Below are positions 52,031 through 63,720 of a stretch of DNA of 64,000 nt, one piece after another. The notes below the pieces were generated by a model. The model worked only from the letters and a program-made list of their open reading frames with translations. It was not told where the DNA came from and did no database searches. Positions within the stretch are counted from its first letter, which is position 1; each line of letters opens with the position of its first letter. Source of the stretch: Artemisia argyi (Eukaryota > Streptophyta > Magnoliopsida > Asterales > Asteraceae); assembly GCA_030686995.1 (NCBI GenBank), contig CM060708.1, positions 102,988,523 through 103,052,522 on the forward strand, in the 5' to 3' direction. The translations under genes were made by a program, and so were the position numbers.

Positions 52031-55000
52031 TGTAACAATTCGCATTTTCAGGATAATTACTATTCCCGAAAAATTTCACTATTCTCTTTTTACTATTCAC
52101 TTTTTACTATTCACTTTTCACTATTCATCTCAGAAATTTTTATTTCATATTCTCGTAAGTTAAACTATTTTAACGATAATCCGAGAGTTTGACGCTCGTC
52201 GGATCATTTCTGCAAAAATCACAAAGTCGTGTCCGAGATTTACTTTTAGGTTTAAACGTCATTCCAGCATCCCGATATGTCAATAAAACTCTATAAACAA
52301 TAGAAATATGATTTTCTCTCATTTTAGGACAATTCCAAAAGTTTTGGAATTTTACGTTTTTCAGTTCAGCGTTTTACGCGAATTACGCGTTTTAGACCCG
52401 TGTTTCCAGTTTTTAGCAGGGTTTTAGCACCCGATAGATCCTACCACTCATTTTATATTTTATTATGGAGTATATTGATAAGTTCTAGCATATTTATAAG
52501 TTTCATATTTTTAGGATACCCGGTTTTACGTTTCGTGACTTAACAACTTACGGTTAGCAATTTACGAAGTCAAAACTAGCTACATACTTAGGATAATATC
52601 ATCAAAAGTCCACACCTTGTTCTCCAAGTTCATGAACCGCCACTAGGGGGGGGCATTCACACTTGTGGTTAAATCTTGACCATTGATTCTTTAGATCATT
52701 ACTTAATTACAACTTTGTCACCAAGTTTATGTAATTTCCTAGTAAGCTTCCTAACCTCCTCATTCATAGTATAAATAGCAAGCTAATCCCTTCCTTTCTT
52801 CATCACCAAAAACGCCACAACATCAATACCTAGCACCATGATCCTTTGATCTTCATTATACAAGTTACACTACAAAGTTCAAGGTCTTAGTATTCTCTAC
52901 CTAGTTCTCAAGTTTGTTTGGTGATTCCATGGTTGAATTAGGAGCTACACAAGGTTACTAGGGCTGAAGTTAAATGGTTTTCACAAGGGTTAGTTCAAGG
53001 CTAGCAAGGGTTACAAGAGTTATGGTGAAGGGTTTACAAGATTAGGTTTAGTGTCCTAGTTCTATACTTGACTTCCTTTCTTAAGTGAAAGCCAAAAGTT
53101 GTAAGAAACCCTTATACACTTTCTTGCTCAATATCATTTTCATGCTCTTTGTGTTCTTTTCATGCTATATATGTTCTTGTTATTGTGTTCATGATGTTTA
53201 AAAATGGATAAAACGAGTATTGGTATACATATGTTAACTTATGACAAGCAAACAAGCAAACTAGTGATTTTTATGGAAAACCACGACCACAATAGTATAA
53301 CTTGGAGATTTGACACTTACTTACTGTTAAATAGGACTTAACAAGGAAAACATAGCAATTTGAATCACCCAAAACGAGTACACGAGTCAAAAGTTATGAC
53401 CATTTGAAGTTAGCGAAACCAAAACGGCAAAACTGCCTAAATAGCATTCTGATCAAATTTTGATTTTGAAAGTCCCACTTCTGCTCCGATTCATCAAAAA
53501 GTTAAAACACGAAAGTTGTCCGGAACGATGTTTTCGTTCAGGAGTAAAGAAGCTCGAGCCCTGAAAACGCTTTCCGAGTGATAAATTCTTCAAATTCTTA
53601 AACAGCCCATTTTTAGACCAAAGTCATAATATATAGGTTATGGTTTAAAAGGAACAAGAGGTCTTATGACCTATAATCAAGACCACCACCATGGCTAGAG
53701 CCAAGGTTGTGTCTCATGACCTTGGAACAAGGACCAAAGGTCATGGCTAGGCCATGACGAAATGACCATACCAACTTACTTAGGCGAAAACATGAAACAA
53801 GGAATTAGGCGATAACTTGAACAAGCAATTTGGATCTACTTCACTTTAAAAGGAACCATGAGATATTACAAAGAGAAAATGGTCATACAAGACTTATGAA
53901 ACTACCCCTAATAACAATCTTCATGTAATAATAAACTTTCCTAAGTTTATTCAAATATCGGACATATAACTTTTCGGATCAAAACTTATATCTATATATT
54001 TTATCAACTACTACAATAGTAGGGAGCCTCATGTGAGGAGTTCATTATGTAAGCCGTCGAGATGAGTTGTGGATTTACGAATTAAAGTGTCCTGGCTCCT
54101 CGAACGCTTACTAACATGACTTCTGAATTATGTCGGCCCGAACGGTAGTAAACGATATATAAAACATACATGTTTCATGAATCTTTTCTTTCAAAGACTT
54201 ACAATATACATCATACCACATCATGGACTAAATTGCAAGATATATATATAGGCACATCTTCATATTCTTTACTCCGATCCTAAGTCGCAACATTCTATTA
54301 TAGGTTGCTCGTAGAAACCTTCGCGATTCGACCATCACATTCACTACTCACTACATAACTTAAGGTGAGTTCGTAGCCCCACTTTCTATTGTTTAACTAT
54401 TTTACAAACCCATGGGGGAAATACATGCTATTATTTTTCTACTCGAACACAATACTTTCTAATGTATGCTTCCCGACTATGTTTTATTGTCACTAAGTAA
54501 CGATTGCCATGTTCGAAGTCCCTATATCATGAACCATTAGTCACTACCTTTAGTGAGCGCGAATATTGTGAATAGATCTATTGGGATTGACGGATCCCAT
54601 TTGTGTTGAACAACGATGAGTTCACACAAATGCACTATATTTGAGATTTAGCGGTATAATGGCAAAAGTACCTTGATAGGGCTTCTATAATGCCAATTTT
54701 GTTGGTTCGATGTTAATGTTTTGGTTGCATGAGCTTAGTGAAATAAATAACGATTTTGTTTTCTAACTATGAGTGTGAGTCTATAGCTCACACTACGATT
54801 ATTGTGTTCAAACGATTTAACTAAACTCTACGAATTCCACTCAACCTTTGTGTTGACCTCTCAAGCATGTATTTCAGGTTCATGACGATCAAGGATGGCA
54901 CGGAAGGACACGGATACTCAAGAGGGCTATAAATTTTATTATCATTCAAAACTCATTTAAATTGTAAACATGGAACCATCTGGGACCTCATTTTGTAACC

Positions 55001-55137
55001 TCTGATATTTATATAATTTGAATGATAAACCTTTTAAAACGACTCAATTGGAGTTCGTTTTCTATTATTGTGACTATTGTGCCGTCAAGTAACACCCAGT
55101 TCGAATTCCGCTGCATCCTTGAATTGGGGGTGTTACA
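52031..55137 (+). repeat. 5' LTR of element F
   Basis: 3,107 bp, with TATAAATAG at 52770-52778. Near 52078-52130 it has three runs of ACTATTCACTTTT type where the 3' LTR has fewer, which accounts for most of the length difference. Confidence 0.94.
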
Positions 55138-57229
55138 GATTGGTACCAGAGCCATGGTTATAGAGAAACGGGTCTAATTGAGACCTAAACTATAACTACA
55201 ATTACAAGCAAAACCATTTTATAGCCTTCCGCTCTCCGTATCTTCCATCCTCCAGACGATTATGGACTTAGTAAGCATGTTATGCTACACAAACATATTA
55301 GTATATTCATATATACCCATTTTGAGCATTTCCTCATAAGCATTAGTATATTGATTTATAAACTCGGTTTATTTTCAATAATTTATCTAAACAATGGACT
55401 AAACATATCTGCATATGCCTATTCTAGGGCATTTCGACACAATCACATTCTCCCAATCATGTTCCTACTCCAACATTTTATGTCCAAGACATTGTAACTG
55501 ATTGCAATGGTCTTTCCTATTTTCCAAGACATTGTATTATACAATGGTCTTAATCATTTCTCAAATGTTTTGAGTCACACAATGGTTTAACCTATTTCCC
55601 AGACATTGTGAATTGCACAATGGTCTAACCTACTTCCGAGACATTGTGTTTTGTGCAATAGTCTCTAGAATTATTCCATCACATCATCAATATCATTTCA
55701 TATGATATCAAAAACCCGTCACAATCTATCGATTTAAAAACAAGAAATATGAGATTTCTAAAGGACAAACAAATCCATCACCTACAAAAGCTGAAGTTCA
55801 GCTCTACATTCATCAAAGTTTTCTTCTGAAACCTTCATTGTTAAAAGTTCGTGATCCTCGCCAAGTATGTTCTATTTTAGAACTACTTAAAACTTCCTTT
55901 CCATACGTACCTACCCTTACTATCTTCTATGCAATAGAATATGAAAACATAGGTTACAAGTCTTGTATGGGCGGGACTTGCAACTGAATTGTTTGACATC
56001 GCCTTTGTTTAGTGGACAGTTTCCCGAAAGCAACGGACATATCACAAGTATACCTAATTTAGGTATTTGGAAATTTTATCGAACCTTGGCTAAATATAGA
56101 CTAGTCACCTATATTTAACCTAGGGACAGTGGAATATAGTCTGACTAACTATATTCGACTTAAAATTTTCAAATACTGAGAGTAGTTGTACAAGAGTTAT
56201 GTTCTGATTAATTTCCTACATGAACACGATAAACCACCAGAATACATTAAAACAATCTAGAGACACGATAGTGCCTTACCACTCAGCGAAATCTTAACAC
56301 CTTATTTGTACTACCTAAATTCATTCTTGAAAATTTTCATTTATGAGATAATCCGAACTACTATCTTGGGATAGTTATCAATTATTCTCTTCATCCTGTA
56401 GAAGTACTATCCTGTTTAGGTCCTAAGGATACCACTCCATCATAAACTTTTAAAAATCTCTTAAGATTTTTAAAGCAAACTCAACATCTATACCTAAGAG
56501 TATTAATGTTAAGCATACACTACACACTTTTGTTCATCAACATATCACATCATTATCTTCACAACCATTACAAACACAAGCTCAATAACAGATCTTGATG
56601 CACTTTTAAAGCTCAAATCATCCTTAGTTACACCACAAGTACCCTCATCAGCTTTACAAATTTGAATATTCATCTTGTACTTTTGGAACACCAGTATCAT
56701 CTCGTAATACCCTACCTTGTAACTCACCGACTAAGTATGAATGTTGTGTAGGATGATTTGTAATTATTTGAATGGATTGGGATGCCTTTTCATTTAAATA
56801 AAGACATTGTAAATCACCAAACCATAAGTTTATATTTCCTTATTTACATTGTTTGGGATGCCTCTCTATGTAAATAAAGAATTATAAACAAGTGGGCTTA
56901 TTTGTATCCGAATATAACATAAGTATGAAGTCAATAAACACTAGGTACAACAACCGATTACCTACTAGGCTATGATTGCAACTACTATCTAAATTCCTAT
57001 TAATATTCGACTGCTATATCAATTTCCTTTGATATTCGACTATTACCATACCTTTCCTACATAAAAGTAAGCCTCATCCTACACCATACACTGAAATGAC
57101 AAATCAAACTACATCACCGGTAATCCCAGACTCTAGTCCTCATAAGTAACCACACCTCTTCATCGACACGACTCCAACGTATAACACACATAGAACTTCG
57201 GGACGAAGTTCCCCGTAAGGGGTAGAGAC
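55138..57229 (+). other. Non-coding internal region of element F
   Basis: Collinear with E's internal region: primer site, ACAATGGTC-type tandem array (about 55482-55666), branched inverted repeat (56064-56175) and polypurine tract. The open frame seen in E at 49589-49825 is frameshifted here, which argues against a conserved protein. Confidence 0.83.
56064..56175 (+). other. Branched inverted repeat in element F
   Basis: The same 112-bp layout as in E. Outer arms are TATTTGGAAATTTTA and TAAAATTTTCAAATA, where the single change gives a G-T (wobble) pair in sense RNA instead of a mismatch. Both inner hairpins are retained. Confidence 0.65.
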
Positions 57230-60200
57230 TGTAACAATTCGCATTTTTAGGATAATTACTATTCCCGGAAAATTTCACTATTCACTTTTCACTATTCATC
57301 TCAGAAATTTTTATTTCATATTCTCGTAAGTTAAACTATTTTAACGATAATCCGAGAGTTTGACGCTCGTCGGATCATTTCTGCAAAAATCACAAAGCCG
57401 TGTCCGAGATTTACTTTTAGGTTTAAACGTCATTCCAGCATCCCGATATGTCCATAAAACACTATAAACAATAGAAATATGATTTTCTGTCATTTTAGGA
57501 CAATTACAAAAGTTTCGGAATTTTACGTTTTTCAGTTCAGCGTTTTACGCGAATTACGCGTTTTAGACCCGTGTTTCCAGTTTTTAGCAGGGTTTTAGCA
57601 CCCGATAGATCCTACCACTCATTTTATATTTTATTATGGAGTATATTGATAAGTTCTAGCATATTTATAAGTTTCATATTTTTAGGATACCCGGTTTTAC
57701 GTTTCGTGACTTAACAACTTACGGTTAGCAATTTACGGAGTCAAAACTAGCTACATACTTAGGATAATATCATCAAAAGTCCACACCTTGTTCTCCAAGT
57801 TCATGAACCGCCACTAGGGGGGGGGCATTCACACTTGTGGTTAAATCTTGACCATTGATTCTTTAGATCATTACTTAATTCCAACTTTGTCACCAAGTTT
57901 ATGTAATTTCCTAGTAAGCTTCCTAACCTCCTTATTCATAGTATAAATAGCAAGCTAATCCCTTCCTTTCTTCATCACCAAAAACGCCACAACATCAATA
58001 CCTAGCACCATGATCCTTTGATCTTCATTATACAAGTTACACTACAAAGTTCAAGGTCTTAGTATTCTCTACCTAGTTCTCAAGTTTGTTTGGTGATTCC
58101 ATGGTTGAATTAGGAGCTACACAAGGTTACTAGGGCTGAAGTTAAATGGTTTTCACAAGGGTTAGTTCAAGGCTATCAAGGGTTACAAGAGTTATGGTGA
58201 AGGGTTTACAAGATTAGGTTTAGTGTCCTAGTTCTATACTTGACTTCCTTTCTTAAGTGAAAGCCAAAAGTTGTAAGAAACCCTTATACACTTTCTTGCT
58301 CAATATCATTTTCATGCTCTTTGTGTTCTTTTCATGCTATATATGTTCTTGTTATTGTGTTCATGATGTTTAAAAATGGATAAAACGAGTATTGGTATAC
58401 ATATGTTAACTTATGACAAGCAAACAAGCAAACTAGTGATTTTTATGGAAAACCACGACCACAATAGTATAACTTGGAGATTTGACACTTACTTACTGTT
58501 AAATAGGACTTAACAAGGAAAACATAGCAATTTGAATCACCCAAAACGAGTACACGAGTCAAAAGTTATGACCATTTGAAGTTAGCGAAACCAAAACGGC
58601 AAAACTGCCTAAATAGCATTCTGATCAAATTTTGATTTTGAAAGTCCCACTTCTGCTCCGATTCATCAAAAAGTTAAAACACAAAAGTTTTCCGGAACGA
58701 CGTTTTCGTTCAGGTACAAAGAAGATCGAGCCCTGAAAACGCTTTCCGAGTTATAAATTCTTCAAATTATTAAACAGCCCATTTTTAGACCAAAGTCATA
58801 ATATATAGGTTATGGTTTAAAAGCAACAAGAGGTCTTATGACCTATAATCAAGACCACCACCATGGCTAGAGCCAAGGTTGTGTCTCATGACCTTGGAAC
58901 AAGGACCAAAGGTCATGGCTAGGCCATGACGAAATGACCATACCAACTTACTTAGGCGAAAACATGAAACAAGGAATTAGGCGATAACTTGAACAAGCAA
59001 TTTGGATCTACTTCACTTAAAAAGGAACCATGAGATATTACAAAGAGAAAATGGTCATACAAGACTTATGAAACTACCCCTAATAACAATCTTCATGTAA
59101 TAATAAACTTTCCTAAGTTTATTCAAATATCGGACATATAACTTTTCGGATCAAAACTTATATCTATATATTTTATCAACTACTACAATAGTAGGGAGCC
59201 TCATGTGAGGAGTTCATTATGTAAGCCGTTGAGATGAGTTGTGGATTTACGAATTAAAGTGTCCTGGCTCCTCGAACGCTTACTAACATGACTTCTGAAT
59301 TATGTCGGTCCGAACGGTAGTAAACGATATATAAAACATACATGTTTCATGAATCTTTTCTTTCAAAGACTTACAATATACATCATACCACATCATGGAC
59401 TAAATTGCAAGATATATATATAGGCACATCTTCATATTCTTTATTCCGATCCTAAGTCGCAACATTCTATTATAGGTTGCTCGTAGAAACCTTCGCGATT
59501 CGACCATCACATTCACTACTCACTACATAACTTAAGGTGAGTTCGTAGCCCCACTTTCTATTGTTTAACTATTTTACAAACCCATGGGGGGAATACATGC
59601 TATTATTTTTCTACTCGAACACAATGCTTTCTAATGTATGCTTCCCGACTATGTTTTATTGTCACTAAGTAACGATTGCCATGTTCGAAGTCCCTATATC
59701 ATGAACCATTAGTCACTACCTTTAGTGAGCGCGAATATTGTGAATAGATCTATTGGGATTGACGGATCCCATTTGTGTTGAACAACGATGAGTTCACACA
59801 AATGCACTATATTTGAGATTTAGCGGTATAATGGCAAAAGTACCTTGATAGGGCTTCTATAATGCCAATTTTGTTGGTTCGATGTTAATGTTTTGGTTGC
59901 ATGAGCTTAGTGAAATAAATAACGATTTTGTTTTCTAACTATGAGTGTGAGTCTATAGCTCACACTACGATTATTGTGTTCAAACGATTTAACTAAACTC
60001 TACGAATTCCACTCAACCTTTCTGTTGACCTCTCAAGCATGTATTTCAGGTTCATGACGATCAAGGATGGCACGAAAGGACACGGATACTCAAGAGGGCT
60101 ATAAATTTTATTATCATTCAAAAATCATTTAAATTGTAAACATGGAACCATCTGGGACCTCATTTTGTAATCTCTGATATTTATATAATTTGAATGATAA

Positions 60201-60309
60201 ACCTTTTAAAACGACTCAATTGGAGTTCGTTTTCTATTATTGTGACTATTGTGCCGTCAAGTAACACCCAGTTCGAATTCCACTGCATCCTTGAATTGGG
60301 GGTGTTACA
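57230..60309 (+). repeat. 3' LTR of element F
   Basis: 3,080 bp, the close partner of 52031-55137; TATAAATAG at 57942-57950. It ends GGTGTTACA before GATTT. Confidence 0.94.
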
Positions 60310-60314
60310 GATTT

Positions 60315-62365
60315 GCCATGACCTTTGATCATTGTTCCATGGTCTTGAGACTCAACCTTGGCTCTAGCCATGGTTGTGGTCTTGATTCTAGGTCATAAGA
60401 CCTCTTTGGTCTTTTTAAACATAACCATTATATAGTGACTTATATATATGTAAATAGCTGTTAAGAAACTGAGAAAAATCTCATTCGTTATCGGTTTTCT
60501 GGAGACGTACTCCTGGTTTTTTGAAGAAAACGTGATTCCGGACAACTTTCGTGCCTTAACTTTTTCATGAAACGGACCAGAAATGTCTCTCTTTGCGTGT
60601 TTAAGGTTCTGTCACAGAAACTATTTTGGCAGTTTTGCCGCAAAGTTTTGGTAACTTCAAATGGTCATAACTTTTGACTCGTATACTCATTTTAGGTGGT
60701 TCAAATTGCTATGGTTTCCTTGTTAGGTCCTCTACTACAATATGTAATGATTCAATATCATAATTTTACCATTTTGATCAGATTTCACCAAGAAAGTCAC
60801 TAGTTTACTTGTTTAAATAACTTAACAATCATTTCCAATAACTTGTTTTACTCATATTTATACATCATGGACATGATCACAAGACAAAATATAGTATGAA
60901 TGATATGTAAATAACATGATAATGATATTTAAGCAAGGAAGTGTATTAGAGTTTGCTTACAACTTTGGCTTTCTACAAAGAAAGGTAAGTAGCATGTAAG
61001 GAAAAGGACTTTTATAGACTTTAGCTTCAACCCACTTCACTTCATGCAATCTTTCTACTCTTGTATTCTTGAAAGATAGATGATGAAAGTTGAGGTGACT
61101 TGAGTGGATTCAAACTCAAGAGAATCACCAAAGTTCTAAAGATTGGAAGTAGTTTTGATGAATCAAAACCAAACTAGAGTTTATGTGTTGTTATGCTCTT
61201 GAATCTTGCATGAAACTTGGAAGAGAATGAGCTAAGGATGAGAGGATGGGGTGTGTTATGTGTGGCGTACAAGAGGAGGGGGAGAGGGCTATTTATATGC
61301 CAAAGAGGAGGTTACTAATGTTGACTTGTCAACACTTGCTCACCAAGTTGAACACACGTTCACATCTAAGAGCACATAGCATGAGATCATGCCACAAGTG
61401 TGAATCCCCCCCCCCCCTAGAGGTGGTTTGCAAAGCTTGGGGAGCAAGTGTGGACTTTTGATGATATTATCCAAGCTTATGGAGCTAGTTTCGACTCCGT
61501 AAAAAGCTAATCGTAAACGATTAAGCCATAATACGTAAAACCGGGTATCGTAAAAATACGAAACTTGGAAGAATTATTAAACTTGTCAAAATACTCCATA
61601 ATAAAATATAAAATGAGTGGTAGGTTCCATTGGGGTGCTAAAACCCTGCTAAAACTGGAAACACGGGTCTAAAACGCGTAATACGTAAAATGTACGAATA
61701 TTGCGTAAAATTGAGAAAAGTAAAATGTTACTTTTCTAAGAGGATATAAATGATTAAAAAAAGACTTATAATGTCTAGACTGGGCTCAGTCTAGTGTCGG
61801 TTGGTATTAAATGTCTTTTAGACATAAAACCGTAATCCTAGAAATCAAGGAATGACTTATAAAATCAAGGAATGATTTTTGGTCAAAGGAGGAGGGAAAA
61901 ATATGTTGAATTTTTCTAATAAGTTGAAAACTCAAATTGTCTTAGAAACGCGGTTCAGTTATAAGCTAAGGTTACGGCTAAGTAAAAATGCTTAAAAACT
62001 GAAAATTCTAGTTTTTCACGGCCGAGGCTTATTTTGGTCATGTTTTTCTCAGTCATGATTAATTCTCAAATAAATCATGAGTGTGTCAAACATTTTTCTG
62101 ATGCGGGGTCACTTAACGCGGTCGAGTTTCGTTGTGCGTAGAATTTTTGAATGACGTTTTACCCTAAAACGTGTAATTCCTTATTAACTTTCACGAAAAT
62201 GATCTGATGAGTGTCAAACTTTTATTTTGCCATGGAAATGATTTATCACTCGAAGCCAAGAAACAAAAATCAGATTTCGGGAAAATTTCGGGGAAAATGA
62301 ATAGTAAAAGTGAATAGTGAAATTTTCCGGGAATAGTAATTAACCTAAAATTGTGAATTGTTACA
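60315..62365 (-). repeat. 5' LTR of element E, U3-side part
   Basis: It continues the E LTR after F; minus-strand TATAAATAG at about 61289-61297. It begins (minus strand) TGTAACAATTC at 62365, next to the TTTGA duplication in C's gag. Confidence 0.93.
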
Positions 62366-62370
62366 TTTGA

Positions 62371-63653
62371 CATGATTTACATTCTTCAAAAGTTTCTTTA
62401 CCTTTTTCAAGTTGATGTATTTTAATTTTTAGTTCAAGTACTTCATTTTCTAATTGGTTGTTTATGTATTTTAGTGATTTGTTTTTAGCCATAACTTGTT
62501 GTCCTAGTTTGCATAATCTATTGTATTCACTATCTAAATCTTTTTCATCTAATGATAGATTTTCATCACTAAAATATTCGGTTTCGGAACGTACCTCACT
62601 TGATGTTTTAGCCATGAGACACTTTTCTTCCTTTGTTGTTTCTTTCTCATCTTCATCGCTATCACTCCAAGCACCTCCAACAAACGCTCTTTGATTTTGA
62701 TCTCTTGTCATCATTGGACATTTTCCAATAAAGTGATTCGGATCACCACACTTGAAACATTTTCTCTCATTCTTGGTATACTTGTCATCATTATTCTTTT
62801 GAGATGTTCTCCTTTCATCGTGTGGTTGTCTAACGAATCTTCCTCGCCTTTTGAAGAATTTCTTGAAATCTCTTACGGCCATGGCATATTCTTCGTCTTC
62901 GCTTTCGGAAGATGAGCTATCTTCGTTGTTGGATTCCTTTCTAGCTTTCAAGGCGATTGACTTACTTTGCTCTCGTTTCCCTTTAACCATTTCGGAGTCC
63001 TTCTTTATTATTGCTTCGTAGACTTTTAAATTACCAATTAATTCATCAAGTTGTAGCGTTGACAAATTCTTTGATTCTTCAATAGCCGTCACTTTAGCTC
63101 GCCATTTTGGGTGAAGAGCTCTAAGAAACTTGCTAACAAAATTCTTACTAGAGAAATTCTCATCAAGTGCTTTTAAACTTGTGATTATAGTGTCAAATCT
63201 AGCAAAAGCATTATCAATTGATTCCTCTTCTGGAATCGTAAATTGCTCATATTGTTGAACAAGTAGATCTATTTTGTTATCTTTGACTTGATTATTACCT
63301 TGGTGGGTTATTAATAAAGAGTTCCAAATTTCTTTTGTGGTTTCACACATAAAGATCCTTTCGTACTCTTTACGTGGTAGCACATTGTAAATAACCATTT
63401 TTGCTTCATTATTTTTAGCAAGTTTTCTTTTTAAATCATCATTTTGTTTTTCAAAAGGTACGATTTCATCTTTCTTAGTTTCGGGGTTATTTAGAATAGG
63501 TAAAAACTCACCATTGGTAATAACATGCCAAAGATCTAGATCTTTTGATTTCACATAAGTTTCGAATCGATTTTTCCAATATAAAAATCCATCACTTTCA
63601 AATAGTGGTGGTCTTTGCATAGATTGCCCTTCTAAATATTTTTCAGATTCCAT
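62371..63653 (-). pseudogene. gag: gag of element C, 5' part
   Basis: Starts at ATG 63653 ([16 protein letters not shown]). It carries the same DUF4219/UBN2-like segment and a CCHC knuckle [14 protein letters not shown] (about residues 298-311) as A, then an acidic linker and the start of the coiled coil, before E interrupts it. It closely resembles A's gag and keeps an open frame to the insertion point. The frame resumes at 44771. The last codons in the open frame as it stands come from E. Confidence 0.93.
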
Positions 63654-63705
63654 AGATCGTTACAAGTTTTAAAATACAATATATTTTAAAAATCTTGCAA
63701 AACCT

Positions 63706-63718
63706 GGCTCTGATACCA
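63706..63718 (-). other. Primer binding site of element C
   Basis: The minus strand reads TGGTATCAGAGCC, the standard tRNA-iMet site of plant copia elements, two bases inside the LTR. Confidence 0.93.
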
Positions 63719-63720
63719 AT

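Larger units (their letters stand above)
52031..60309 (+). mobile_element. Large-LTR gypsy derivative F
   Basis: A plus-strand element in E's 5' LTR, TSD GATTT (52026-52030 and 60310-60314). 5' LTR 52031-55137 (3,107 bp), primer site TGGTACCAGAGCC (55141-55153), internal 55138-57229 (2,092 bp), polypurine tract GTAAGGGGTAGAGAC (57215-57229), 3' LTR 57230-60309 (3,080 bp). It is related to E in LTR ends, primer site and internal region, but the LTRs differ in length and much sequence. No coding capacity. It is the innermost and therefore the youngest of the G > B > C > E > F series. Confidence 0.94.
44777..62365 (-). mobile_element. Large-LTR gypsy derivative E
   Basis: A minus-strand element inside C's gag, TSD TTTGA (44772-44776 and 62366-62370). 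3' LTR 44777-48295 (3,519 bp), internal 48296-50560 (2,265 bp), 5' LTR 50561-52030 plus 60315-62365 (3,521 bp without F). The LTR starts TGTAACAATTC and ends GGTGTTACA. The primer site TGGTACCAGAGCC and the tract GTAAGGGGTAGAGAC before the LTR resemble Del/Tekay-type chromoviruses. The internal region has no convincing ORF, so this is a LARD-type non-autonomous element. Confidence 0.93.
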
